Source: Bacillota bacterium (GTDB taxonomy: Bacteria > Bacillota > Clostridia > Oscillospirales > Acutalibacteraceae). Taken from it: a stretch of 64,000 nucleotides of DNA. Position numbers and translations under genes: made by a program. Below, one piece after another: positions 1 to 8,900 of the stretch (positions within the stretch are counted from its first letter, which is position 1; each line of letters opens with the position of its first letter). The notes below the pieces were generated by a model. The model was given only the letters and a program-made list of their open reading frames with translations, was not told the DNA's origin and searched no databases. The DNA lies in NCBI GenBank assembly GCA_021769885.1, contig JAETSA010000004.1:62001-126000 (forward strand). The letters are read 5' to 3'.

Positions 1-1004
1 CGGGTGTAGACATTACCGCCGGCTACAAATCGGTTGAACTGATGAAACAGCATATTAAACGCACCTTAAACGACGGCTGTGTTTCGGATATCGGCGGCTT
101 CGGCGGATTGTTCCAGCCACAGCTCGCAGGGATGAAAAATCCCGTGCTCGTCAGCGGTACGGACGGTGTCGGCACGAAGCTCAAAATCGCCATGCTTTTA
201 GATAAGCACGACACGATTGGTGTGGACTGCGTAGCAATGTGCGTCAACGACGTCATTTGCTGTGGGGCAAAGCCGTTATTTTTCTTGGATTACATCGCCT
301 GCGGCAAAAACATCCCCGAAAAGATTGCAGAAATTGTCGGCGGCGTTGCGGAAGGCTGTGTGCAGGCAGGCTGTGCGCTCATCGGCGGCGAAACTGCCGA
401 ACATCCGGGTATGATGGCAGAAGACGACTACGACCTTGCAGGCTTCACCGTCGGTATTGTGGACCGCGACAAGGTTTTTGATAACAAAACCGTCCAGAGC
501 GGCGACGCAATCATTGCCCTGCCGTCCACGGGTGTGCATTCCAACGGTTTTTCGCTTGTCCGTAAAGTCTTTGACGTAGAAAACAAGGATATTAACGTCT
601 ATTCCGATACTCTCGGCAAAACCGTCGGCGAAGCCCTTTTGACGCCGACCAAAATTTACGTAAAACCCGTTTTGGCACTCGCCGAACAGGTAGATATCAA
701 AGCGGTTTCCCACATTACGGGCGGCGGCTTCTATGAAAACATTCCGAGAAGCATCCCCCAGGGCTTCACGGCAAAAATCGACCGCAGTGCACTTCGCATC
801 CTGCCGATTTTCGAATTGTTGCAAAAGACGGGCAACATCCCCGAACGCGATATGTTCAACACCTACAATATGGGTGTCGGTATGAGCTTGGTCGTCGCGG
901 CGGACAAGGCGGATGAAGCTCTGCGCATTCTGAAAGCAAACGGCGAGGACGCGTATCTCATCGGTGAAATTGCCGAGGGCGACACAGGTGTGGTGATTGC
1001 GTAA
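1..1004 (+). CDS. purM: Phosphoribosylformylglycinamidine cyclo-ligase (AIR synthetase), 5' end outside window
   Basis: Converts FGAM to AIR with ATP, step 5 of de novo purine synthesis. The reading frame is already open at base 3 (GVDITAGYKSVELMKQ...), so the true start lies upstream of the window and the ATG at 42 is internal; about 333 residues are visible, close to the usual ~340. Recognisable PurM motifs are SGTDGVGTK near the start (nucleotide/FGAM binding) and GGETAEHPG, followed by the ADVTGGG-type motif here read as SHITGGGF. The stop TAA shares one base with the purN ATG, so the two genes are translationally coupled at the start of a pur operon segment running to 8.6 kb. Confidence 0.97.
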   Translation, partial: GVDITAGYKSVELMKQHIKRTLNDGCVSDIGGFGGLFQPQLAGMKNPVLVSGTDGVGTKLKIAMLLDKHDTIGVDCVAMCVNDVICCGAKPLFFLDYIACGKNIPEKIAEIVGGVAEGCVQAGCALIGGETAEHPGMMAEDDYDLAGFTVGIVDRDKVFDNKTVQSGDAIIALPSTGVHSNGFSLVRKVFDVENKDINVYSDTLGKTVGEALLTPTKIYVKPVLALAEQVDIKAVSHITGGGFYENIPRSIPQGFTAKIDRSALRILPIFELLQKTGNIPERDMFNTYNMGVGMSLVVAADKADEALRILKANGEDAYLIGEIAEGDTGVVIA

Positions 1005-1630
1005 TGAAAAATATTGTCGTATTGGTTTCGGGCGGCGGCACAAACTTGCAGGCACTCATTGACGCCGAAGCGCGCGGGGAAATTCCGAACGGCAAAATCA
1101 CCTGCGTCATCGCTTCCAATGCGGAAGCCTATGCGCTCGAACGCGCGAAGCAAAACAATATTAAAACCCGTGTGCTTGTGCGCAAGGATTATGCGAATAT
1201 CTCAGAGTATTCCGCCGCTATGGTCGAGGCGCTTCGCGAAGAACAAGCCGACCTTGTGATTTACGCGGGCTTTATGACCATTTTGGACGAGCAGGTCACA
1301 AAAGCGTTCCCCTACAAAATGATGAACGTGCATCCCGCACTGATTCCGTCGTTTTGCGGCAAAGGCTTTTACGGTCTCCATGTGCACGAGGAAGTTTTAA
1401 AACGCGGCGTAAAACTGACAGGCGCGACCGTGCATTTCGTTACGGAAGTGTGCGACGGCGGTCCGATTATTTTGCAGGCGGCTGTGCCTGTATGTGAAAA
1501 TGACACGCCCGAGATTTTACAGCGGCGCGTAATGGAAGAATGCGAATGGAAGCTCCTTCCGAAAGCCGCGGCGCTGTTCTGTGACGGCAAGCTTACCGTG
1601 CAAGACGGTATTGTACATATTGATTGTTGA
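1004..1630 (+). CDS. purN: Phosphoribosylglycinamide formyltransferase
   Basis: Transfers the formyl group of 10-formyl-THF to GAR, step 3 of purine synthesis. The 208-residue length is normal. The N-terminus has the nucleotide-binding start VLVSGGGTNLQALID; the catalytic block is MNVHPALIPSFCGKGFYG (Asn and His of the Asn-His-Asp triad), and the Asp is in the later EVCDGGPIILQ. The ATG overlaps the purM stop (TAATG). It is followed after 13 bases by the IMP cyclohydrolase gene in the same direction. Confidence 0.97.
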   Translation: MKNIVVLVSGGGTNLQALIDAEARGEIPNGKITCVIASNAEAYALERAKQNNIKTRVLVRKDYANISEYSAAMVEALREEQADLVIYAGFMTILDEQVTKAFPYKMMNVHPALIPSFCGKGFYGLHVHEEVLKRGVKLTGATVHFVTEVCDGGPIILQAAVPVCENDTPEILQRRVMEECEWKLLPKAAALFCDGKLTVQDGIVHIDC

Positions 1631-1643
1631 GGAAGTGTATCGA

Positions 1644-2357
1644 ATGAAAACATTGGATTTGAAAACGCTGTTATCTGAAAATGCATATCCCGGGCGCGGC
1701 ATTGTGCTCGGCAAAAGTCCCGATGGCAAAAATGCCGTAATTGGCTATTTCATTATGGGCAGAAGCGTAAACTCCCGCAACCGTGTGTTCGAAGCCACGG
1801 CGGACGGGATTCGCACCAAGGCATTTGACGAGTCGAAATTAACCGACCCGCATCTGATTATTTATTCCCCCGTGCGTGTGCTCGGTAACAAAACGATCGT
1901 CACCAACGGCGACCAGACCGACACGATTTATGACGGTATGGACAATCAGTTGACCTTTGAACAGTCCTTACGCTCCCGCGAATATGAGGACGACGCACCG
2001 AACTACACCCCCCGCATTTCGGGTATTGTGCATTTAGACAACGGCTCGATGCATTACGCGATGTCGATTCTCAAATCCGCAGACGGCAACCCCGACAGCG
2101 TACATCGCTTCACATTCGGCTATTCGAATCCCGTGAACGGCGAAGGGCATTTCATTCACACCTATATGGGTGACGGCAATCCGCTCCCCTCTTTTGAAGG
2201 CGAGCCCGAAAAAATCATGGTGGAAAATGACATTGACGCATTCACCGATTTGCTTTGGAGCAATCTGAACGAGGATAACAAGGTTTCTCTGTTTGTGCGT
2301 TACATCGACCTCGAAAGCGGTAAGGCAACAGACCGCATTGTGAATAAAAATCAATAA
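1644..2357 (+). CDS. IMP cyclohydrolase, PurO-like family
   Basis: Likely catalyses ring closure of FAICAR to IMP, the last purine step. The 237-residue protein resembles the IMP_cyclohyd family (PF07826, archaeal PurO-like, Ntn-hydrolase-type fold), not the MGS-type cyclohydrolase domain of bifunctional PurH: it begins with a GRGIVLGKSPDGKNAVIGYF-like stretch and contains SRNRVFEA and DPHLIIYSPVR. A longer open frame begins at 1581 inside purN, but the ATG at 1644 is preceded by GAGGAAGTG and matches the family start (MKTLDLKTLLSENAYPGRG). The next gene is a PurH lacking its cyclohydrolase domain, so the two together replace the usual fusion enzyme. The function is inferred from family and context. 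Confidence 0.88.
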   Translation: MKTLDLKTLLSENAYPGRGIVLGKSPDGKNAVIGYFIMGRSVNSRNRVFEATADGIRTKAFDESKLTDPHLIIYSPVRVLGNKTIVTNGDQTDTIYDGMDNQLTFEQSLRSREYEDDAPNYTPRISGIVHLDNGSMHYAMSILKSADGNPDSVHRFTFGYSNPVNGEGHFIHTYMGDGNPLPSFEGEPEKIMVENDIDAFTDLLWSNLNEDNKVSLFVRYIDLESGKATDRIVNKNQ

Positions 2358-2369
2358 GGGGAGAAAGAA

Positions 2370-3545
2370 ATGAAAGAATTAGAACTGAAATACGGCTGTA
2401 ACCCCAATCAAAAGCCGTCTAAAATCTTTATGCAGGGCGAAAAGGAACTGCCGATTACCGTGTTGAACGGCAAGCCCGGTTACATTAACTTCTTAGATGC
2501 ATTTAACAGCTGGCAGTTGGTCAAAGAACTGAAAGCGGCGCTTGGGCTTCCCGCGGCGGCTTCCTTTAAGCACGTCAGCCCCGCAGGCGCGGCGGTCGGT
2601 CTGCCGCTGTCGGATACCCTTAAAAAGATTTACTGGGTCGAGGATTTGGAGCTTTCCCCCCTCGCCTGTGCCTATGCCAGAGCCAGAGGTGCGGATAGAA
2701 TGTCCTCTTTCGGCGATTGGATTGCGCTTTCCGATGTCTGCGACGTCCCGACGGCAAAATTGATTGCGCGCGAGGTTTCCGATGGCATCATTGCCCCCGG
2801 TTATGAACCCGAAGCGTTGGAAATCCTCAAGGGCAAGCGCAAGGGCGGATACAACGTCGTACAAATCGACGAAAAGTATACCCCCGCGCCTGTCGAGCAC
2901 AAGGATGTATTCGGCATCACCTTTGAGCAGGGCAGAAACGAGCTGAAAATTGACGAGAGCTCGCTCGAAAATATTGTGACGGAAAACAAGACCTTGTCAG
3001 ACGATGCAAAGCGCGACCTTGTGATTGCGCTCATCACCTTGAAATACACGCAGTCCAACTCCGTTTGCTACGCCAAAGACGGGCAGACCATCGGCGTCGG
3101 TGCGGGTCAGCAGTCAAGAATCCACTGCACACGCCTTGCAGGCAACAAAGCGGATATCTGGCATCTTCGTCAGCATCCGAAGGTGTTGGCACTCGATTTC
3201 ATCGACACCATTGCCCGCCCGAACCGCGACAATGCGATTGATGTGTACATTTCGGATGAATATGAAGACGTCATCGGCGACGATGTGTGGCAGAACACCT
3301 TTAAGACCCGTCCCGAACCGCTCACCCGCGAAGAAAAGAAAGCGTGGCTCGCGGGGGTTAATGATGTTTCCTTGGGTTCTGACGCGTTCTTCCCGTTTGA
3401 CGACAACATTGAGCGTGCACGCCGCAGCGGTGTTTCGGCAATCGTACAGCCCGGCGGCTCCATCCGCGATGATATCGTGATTGACTGCTGTAACAAGCAC
3501 GGCATTGCAATGGCGTTTACAGGCATTCGTCTGTTCCACCACTAA
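2370..3545 (+). CDS. purH: AICAR transformylase (stand-alone PurH C-terminal domain)
   Basis: Formylates AICAR to FAICAR using 10-formyl-THF. At 391 residues it is much shorter than bifunctional PurH (~520): the N-terminal MGS/IMP cyclohydrolase domain is missing and the protein starts directly in the transformylase domain. The SFKHVSPAGAAVG motif carries the conserved Lys-His pair of the active site. The ribosome site GGGGAGAAAG lies ahead of the ATG, 12 bases after the cyclohydrolase gene. The missing activity is supplied by that upstream gene. The split is complete, with no remnant MGS sequence between the genes. The symbol is used by homology; some annotations would say purH-like or AICARFT. 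Confidence 0.93.
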   Translation: MKELELKYGCNPNQKPSKIFMQGEKELPITVLNGKPGYINFLDAFNSWQLVKELKAALGLPAAASFKHVSPAGAAVGLPLSDTLKKIYWVEDLELSPLACAYARARGADRMSSFGDWIALSDVCDVPTAKLIAREVSDGIIAPGYEPEALEILKGKRKGGYNVVQIDEKYTPAPVEHKDVFGITFEQGRNELKIDESSLENIVTENKTLSDDAKRDLVIALITLKYTQSNSVCYAKDGQTIGVGAGQQSRIHCTRLAGNKADIWHLRQHPKVLALDFIDTIARPNRDNAIDVYISDEYEDVIGDDVWQNTFKTRPEPLTREEKKAWLAGVNDVSLGSDAFFPFDDNIERARRSGVSAIVQPGGSIRDDIVIDCCNKHGIAMAFTGIRLFHH

Positions 3546-3616
3546 ACAATATTCCGCTCTCGATTTTTCGGGGGCGGAACAGCCATATTTAAAAGAAAAC
3601 AGTAAGAGGTACAGTT

Positions 3617-4897
3617 ATGAAAATCTTGGTTGTCGGCGGCGGTGGCCGCGAACACGCCATCATTAAAAAGATTAAAGAGAATCCCGCAGTCACCGAAATC
3701 TTTGCCTGCCCCGGCAACGGCGGCATTGCGAAAGATGCGGTTTGCGTCGATATCGGTGCAAAGGATTTAGACAAAATCGCAGATTTTGCCCAAAAAGAGC
3801 AGATTGATTTCTGCGTGGTCGCACCTGACGACCCGTTGGTGCTGGGGCTTGTGGATTTGTTGGAGAGCAAGGGCATCCCCTGCTTCGGTCCTGACAAAAA
3901 AGCCGCCATTTTGGAAGGCAGCAAGGTCTTTTCCAAAGACTTGATGAAAAAATACAATATTCCGACTGCGCGTTATGAAGTATTCGAGGACGCAGATGCA
4001 GCAATCGAATATATCCGCACGCAAAACGAATTTCCGACCGTCATTAAAGCCGACGGCTTGGCACTCGGCAAGGGCGTAATCATTGCGGAATCTATGGAAC
4101 AGGCGGAAGACGCTGTCAAATCCATTATGGAAGACAAGCTGTTCGGCGACAGCGGCAATCACATTGTCGTGGAAGAATTTCTGACAGGGCCTGAGGTTTC
4201 CGTGCTGTCGTTTACGGACGGCAAAACGGTTGTGCCGATGATATCTTCTATGGATCACAAGCGCGCGCTCGACGGTGACAAGGGCTTAAACACAGGCGGT
4301 ATGGGCACGGTCGCACCGAATCCGTATTACACCGAAGAGATTGCAAAGATTTGTATGGATACCATCTTCCTGCCGACGATGCAGGCAATGAACCAAGAAG
4401 GCAGAACCTTTAAGGGTTGCCTTTACTTCGGCTTGATGCTCACGCCGAAGGGCCCGAAGGTGATTGAATACAACTGCCGCTTCGGCGACCCCGAAACACA
4501 GGTCGTTCTGCCGCTTCTGAAAACGGATTTGCTGACCGTGATGCAGGCGGTACACGATGAAACACTGTCCGACTTAAACGTGGAATTTTCTTCCGACAGC
4601 GCGGCTTGTGTCATTGTCGCTTCGGGCGGCTATCCGCAATCGTATAAAAAAGGCTGTTTGATGGACTTCGGCAATGCGGAAAGCTTACCCGATATTACCG
4701 TGTATCACGCAGGCACAGCGTTAAAGGACGGTCAGCTCGTCACTGCGGGCGGACGCGTGCTCGGCGTCACCGCCACGGGCGCGAATTTGCCGACCGCACT
4801 CAAAAAAGCCTATTCGGCTGTGTCGGAAATCTCATTTGACGGCGCATTCTGCCGCAAGGATATCGGCGCACGCGCATTGCAGGCGTTAAGAAAATAA
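3617..4897 (+). CDS. purD: Phosphoribosylamine-glycine ligase (GAR synthetase)
   Basis: Makes GAR from phosphoribosylamine, glycine and ATP, step 2 of purine synthesis. The 426-residue ATP-grasp enzyme begins MKILVVGGGGREHAI, the standard PurD start, and has the substrate loop FACPGNGGIA, the ATP-grasp block KADGLALGKGV, the GGMGTVAPNP motif and the metal/ATP segment NCRFGDPETQ. The gene follows the transformylase after 71 bases; this short gap contains a weak hairpin (TTCCGC...GCGGAA) and a GTAAGAGG ribosome site. It is followed by purL after 12 bases. Confidence 0.97.
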   Translation: MKILVVGGGGREHAIIKKIKENPAVTEIFACPGNGGIAKDAVCVDIGAKDLDKIADFAQKEQIDFCVVAPDDPLVLGLVDLLESKGIPCFGPDKKAAILEGSKVFSKDLMKKYNIPTARYEVFEDADAAIEYIRTQNEFPTVIKADGLALGKGVIIAESMEQAEDAVKSIMEDKLFGDSGNHIVVEEFLTGPEVSVLSFTDGKTVVPMISSMDHKRALDGDKGLNTGGMGTVAPNPYYTEEIAKICMDTIFLPTMQAMNQEGRTFKGCLYFGLMLTPKGPKVIEYNCRFGDPETQVVLPLLKTDLLTVMQAVHDETLSDLNVEFSSDSAACVIVASGGYPQSYKKGCLMDFGNAESLPDITVYHAGTALKDGQLVTAGGRVLGVTATGANLPTALKKAYSAVSEISFDGAFCRKDIGARALQALRK

Positions 4898-4909
4898 AGG
4901 GAGGTCACT

Positions 4910-7900
4910 ATGGTTTACCGAATTTATGTGGAAAAGAAAAAGCAGTTTGCAGACGAAGCAAAATCTCTGCTTTCTGACATTCGTTCACTTTTGATGATTG
5001 ACAGCGTAACGGATTTGCGTTTGTTCAACCGCTATGATGTGGAAAATATTGACGAAGCACTGTTTAAGACCTGCGAAAAAACCGTGTTTTCCGAGCCGCA
5101 GCTCGACAACACCTATGCGCATCTGCCGCAGACGGACGCCGCTGTTTTTGCAACGGAATATCTGCCCGGTCAGTTTGACCAGCGTGCGGATTCCTGCGCA
5201 CAGTGCATTCAGTTTGTGTCCCGGGGCGACAAGCCCCTCGTGCGCACGGCAAAGGTCTATATGATTTTCGGCAAGGTATCGGACGCGGAGCTTCGCGCCA
5301 TCAAAAAATATGTTATCAACCCTGTGGAAAGCCGCGAGGCGTCCTTAGACCGCGTGGAAACGCTGAACATCCCCTACAATGTGCCGACAGAGGTGGAAAC
5401 CCTGACAGGCTTCACCGCACTTGATGACAAGGAATTGGCGGATTTCGTACAGAAATATGCGCTCGCGATGGACAATGCGGACATTAAATTCTGCCAGGAT
5501 TATTTCAAATCCGAGCACCGCGACCCGACCCTTACGGAAATCCGTATGATTGACACCTATTGGTCAGACCACTGCCGTCACACCACATTCTTGACGACGA
5601 TTGACGGCGCGGAGATTGACGACCCGTCCGTAAAAGCAGCATATGACCGTTATGTGGCAATCCGCAAAGAATTGGGACGTACCAAGCCGCAGAATCTGAT
5701 GGACTTAGCCACCATCGGTGCAAGATATTTGAAGCACACGGGTCAGCTCAAAAACTTAGACGAATCCGAAGAAATCAACGCCTGCACCGTGAAGGTCAAG
5801 GTAGATGTGGACGGTGAGGATGAAGACTGGCTGTTCCTGTTTAAAAACGAAACCCACAACCACCCGACCGAAATTGAACCGTTCGGCGGCGCGGCAACCT
5901 GCATCGGCGGTGCGATTCGTGACCCGCTTTCCGGGCGCGGCTATGTGTATCAGGCCATGCGCGTCACAGGCGCGGCGAATCCCTTAAAGCCTGTCAAGGA
6001 TACAATGACGGGCAAGCTCCCGCAGAGAAAGCTTGTCACCACTGCGGCGGCAGGCTACAGCTCCTACGGCAACCAAATCGGTCTTGCCACGGGGCAGGTC
6101 GATGAAATCTATCACGAGGGCTATGTGGCAAAGCGTTTGGAAATCGGCGCGGTTGTCGGTGCTGCTCCCGCGAAAAATGTTCGCCGCGAAGTCCCCGCCC
6201 CCGGCGATATTATCGTACTTTTGGGCGGCAGAACCGGTCGTGACGGCTGCGGCGGCGCAACAGGCTCTTCCAAATCACACAAGCTTTCCTCTCTCGAACA
6301 GTGCGGTGCGGAAGTCCAAAAGGGCAACGCGCCCGAAGAACGCAAGCTGCAAAGACTGTTCCGCAATCCCGAAGCGACAAAGCTAATCAAACGCTGCAAC
6401 GACTTCGGCGCAGGCGGCGTTTCGGTTGCTATAGGAGAACTCGCGGACGGTCTGCACATTGACTTAAATAAAGTTCCGAAAAAATATGAGGGTCTCGACG
6501 GCACAGAGCTTGCGATTTCCGAGTCCCAAGAGCGTATGGCAGTTGTGCTCGCGCCCGAGGATGTAGAAGCGTTCCGCGCGCTTGCATCGGAAGAAAATCT
6601 CGAATCCACCGTGGTAGCGGAGGTTGTTGCACAGCCGCGTTTGACCATGGAATGGAACGGCAAAAAGATTGTCGATATCTCCCGCGAGTTCTTGAACTCC
6701 AACGGTGCGGAAAAGCACACCCGTATTCAGGTGTCGGCGTTCCCGACCGTGGAAAAGACTGTGGCGGGCAAAACCAATGCGGAAAAATTCAAGGCTTTGG
6801 CGGACGACCTCAACATCTGCTCGAAGCGCGGTCTTTCCGAGCGTTTTGACTCTACCATCGGCGCGAACACCGTTCTGATGCCGTTCGGCGGCAAATATCA
6901 GCTTACGCCCGCGCAGGGTATGGCGGCCAAACTGCCCGTTCTGCACGGTGAAACCAAGACCTGCTCGGTGATGGCGTGGGGTTACAATCCGTTCATCACC
7001 GAAAAGAACCAATATCTCGGTGCGTATCTCGCAGTTGTGGAATCCGTTTCCAAGCTGATTGCCACAGGTGCGGATATAAACACCTGCTACCTTACATTCC
7101 AGGAATATTTTGAGCGTATGACAGAGGATGCTTCCCGCTGGGGCAAGCCTGCGGCGGCTCTTTTGGGTGCGCTGACCGCACAGCTCGAGCTAGGTCTTGC
7201 CTCTATCGGCGGCAAGGACTCTATGAGCGGTACGTTTGAGGATATTGACGTCCCGCCGACGCTCGTTTCTTTCGCAGTATCGGTCTGCAATTCCGACAAC
7301 GTAATTTCCCCCGAATTTAAATTACCCGGGTCTAAGGTCTATTACATCGAGCCGAAAAAGAACGCCGACGGCACATTCGACACCGAAAGTCTTTTGTCCG
7401 TTTACAAAACGGTATCGGATTTGATTGCACAGAAAAAGGTGCTTTCTGCATTTACCCCCACCTACGGCGGCATCGCGGAGGGCTTAATGAAATCCGCATT
7501 CGGCAATCACCTCGGCTTTAAGCTGGATAAGGCATTCGCGCAAGATAAGCTTTACAGCTACAATTACGGTGCATTTGTATTGGAAGCCGCTGAAGACCTC
7601 GACGGCTTGACCGTTTTGGGTGAGACCACCTACGATTACACCTTAAAAATCGGCATTGAGACCATTGATTTACAGGAAATCAGCGATATTTACGAAAATA
7701 AACTGGAATCTGTTTTCGCGTGCAACATCAAAACCGATTCCACACCTGTTGCGCCGCTGATTTACAAAGCGGAAAGCCGCGTAGCACCAAAAATCGGCAC
7801 AGCAAAGCCGAAGGTGCTCATTCCTGTATTCCCCGGCACGAACTGCGAATACGATACGATGCGTGCACTCGAGCGCGCGGGTGCAGAATCCAAGATTATG

Positions 7901-8605
7901 GTGATCCGCAACCTCTCCGCGCAGGATATCGCCGAAAGCGCGGAAGCGTTCGCCAAAGAAATGCAGTCCGCACAAATTGTGTTCATCCCCGGCGGCTTCT
8001 CCGGCGGTGACGAGCCCGACGGCAGCGGCAAATTCATTACGGCATTCTTCCGCAATCCCGCCATCAAGGATGAAGTCCACAAGCTGTTAAAAGAGCGTGA
8101 CGGCCTGATGGCAGGTATCTGCAACGGCTTCCAGGCACTTATCAAACTGGGTCTTGTGCCGTACGGCGAGATTATTGAGCCGAACGCAGACACACCGACG
8201 CTGACCTTTAACACCATCGGCAGACACCAGTCGAGACTCGTCAACACACGCGTGGCATCCAACAAGTCGCCGTGGCTGTCAGGCAGTGAAGTCGGCGACA
8301 TTCATACCGTTGCCATTTCGCACGGCGAGGGTCGTTTCGTCTGCCCGAAGGATTTGATTGGTTCGCTTATCGAAAACGGTCAGATTGCAACACAGTATGT
8401 AGACGATCAAAATCAGCCGACGATGAACATCCGCTACAATCCGAACGGCTCGTTGCTTGCAATTGAGGGTATCACCTCCCCCGACGGCAGAGTCTTCGGT
8501 AAAATGGGACATTCCGAGCGGTTCTCTGACAACGTCTATAAGAATGTAGACGGTCTGAAGGACAACGGTATGTTCAAAAACGCGGTGGAGTATTTCAAAA
8601 TCTAA
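4910..8605 (+). CDS. purL: Phosphoribosylformylglycinamidine synthase, single-chain
   Basis: Converts FGAR to FGAM using glutamine and ATP (step 4). It is a single chain of 1231 residues that fuses the PurS-like N-terminal part, two AIRS-type ATP/FGAR domains and a C-terminal class I glutamine amidotransferase, instead of separate PurS/PurL/PurQ. Visible motifs: SDHCRHTTF (residues ~221-229) and NETHNHPTEIEPFGGAATC in the first AIRS half, GGKDSMSG in the second, and in the last ~260 residues the amidotransferase nucleophile Cys1071 in GICNGFQ with SHGEGRF and a late GHSER. The ribosome site GGGAGG precedes the ATG. It is the last gene of the operon; a strong terminator starts 10 bases after the stop. 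Confidence 0.97.
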   Translation: MVYRIYVEKKKQFADEAKSLLSDIRSLLMIDSVTDLRLFNRYDVENIDEALFKTCEKTVFSEPQLDNTYAHLPQTDAAVFATEYLPGQFDQRADSCAQCIQFVSRGDKPLVRTAKVYMIFGKVSDAELRAIKKYVINPVESREASLDRVETLNIPYNVPTEVETLTGFTALDDKELADFVQKYALAMDNADIKFCQDYFKSEHRDPTLTEIRMIDTYWSDHCRHTTFLTTIDGAEIDDPSVKAAYDRYVAIRKELGRTKPQNLMDLATIGARYLKHTGQLKNLDESEEINACTVKVKVDVDGEDEDWLFLFKNETHNHPTEIEPFGGAATCIGGAIRDPLSGRGYVYQAMRVTGAANPLKPVKDTMTGKLPQRKLVTTAAAGYSSYGNQIGLATGQVDEIYHEGYVAKRLEIGAVVGAAPAKNVRREVPAPGDIIVLLGGRTGRDGCGGATGSSKSHKLSSLEQCGAEVQKGNAPEERKLQRLFRNPEATKLIKRCNDFGAGGVSVAIGELADGLHIDLNKVPKKYEGLDGTELAISESQERMAVVLAPEDVEAFRALASEENLESTVVAEVVAQPRLTMEWNGKKIVDISREFLNSNGAEKHTRIQVSAFPTVEKTVAGKTNAEKFKALADDLNICSKRGLSERFDSTIGANTVLMPFGGKYQLTPAQGMAAKLPVLHGETKTCSVMAWGYNPFITEKNQYLGAYLAVVESVSKLIATGADINTCYLTFQEYFERMTEDASRWGKPAAALLGALTAQLELGLASIGGKDSMSGTFEDIDVPPTLVSFAVSVCNSDNVISPEFKLPGSKVYYIEPKKNADGTFDTESLLSVYKTVSDLIAQKKVLSAFTPTYGGIAEGLMKSAFGNHLGFKLDKAFAQDKLYSYNYGAFVLEAAEDLDGLTVLGETTYDYTLKIGIETIDLQEISDIYENKLESVFACNIKTDSTPVAPLIYKAESRVAPKIGTAKPKVLIPVFPGTNCEYDTMRALERAGAESKIMVIRNLSAQDIAESAEAFAKEMQSAQIVFIPGGFSGGDEPDGSGKFITAFFRNPAIKDEVHKLLKERDGLMAGICNGFQALIKLGLVPYGEIIEPNADTPTLTFNTIGRHQSRLVNTRVASNKSPWLSGSEVGDIHTVAISHGEGRFVCPKDLIGSLIENGQIATQYVDDQNQPTMNIRYNPNGSLLAIEGITSPDGRVFGKMGHSERFSDNVYKNVDGLKDNGMFKNAVEYFKI

Positions 8606-8615
8606 CGCAATACGC

Positions 8616-8652
8616 AAACCACGGTTTCCGCTTCGGAAACCGTGGTTTTTTG
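8616..8652 (+). terminator. Intrinsic terminator of the purine operon
   Basis: A 15-base arm AAACCACGGTTTCCG pairs with CGGAAACCGTGGTTT and runs into a T tract, 10 bases after the purL stop. Confidence 0.93.
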
Positions 8653-8666
8653 TTATGCGGAACAAA

Positions 8667-8830
8667 TTTGTCATTCTGAGCCGTAGGCGAAGAATCTCGC
8701 ACAGCACAGTGCAAATTTGATACACGCCGACCCCTACGAGATTGCGCACTACCGTTTGGTTGTGCAAATTTTTCTTTCCGTCTGTCATTTTTTTCGAAAA
8801 AGGCTACCTCTCTCCGAAGACGGGAGAAAA
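8667..8830. repeat. Intergenic palindromic repeat cluster
   Basis: Between the purL and ilvB terminators. It contains TGTCATTCTGAG-CCGTAGG-CGAAGAATCTC (8669-8700), the same family as 13988-14016 and, inverted, 53638-53670. It also contains the linker-like TTGCGCACTACCGTTTGGTT seen in the other arrays, and a CTCTCTCCGAAGACGGGAG hairpin at about 8808-8826. No gene is seen here. Confidence 0.75.
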
Positions 8831-8846
8831 ATAAGGGTTGTAGGCG

Positions 8847-8889
8847 TAAAAAAGCAACCTCCCGAGGAATCTGCGGGAGATTGCTTTTG
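8847..8889 (-). terminator. Intrinsic terminator of ilvB
   Basis: Read on the minus strand, AGCAATCTCCCG and CGGGAGGTTGCT form a 12-base stem with one mismatch, followed by a T run. It lies 12 bases past the ilvB stop. T runs flank both sides, so it may work in both directions. Confidence 0.85.
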
Positions 8890-8900
8890 ATTTTACTCTG

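Noticed and set aside
276-1055. Long antisense open frames over purM, purL, ilvB and parC
   Set aside because: They mirror the codon pattern of well-identified genes on the other strand and have no family features or ribosome sites.
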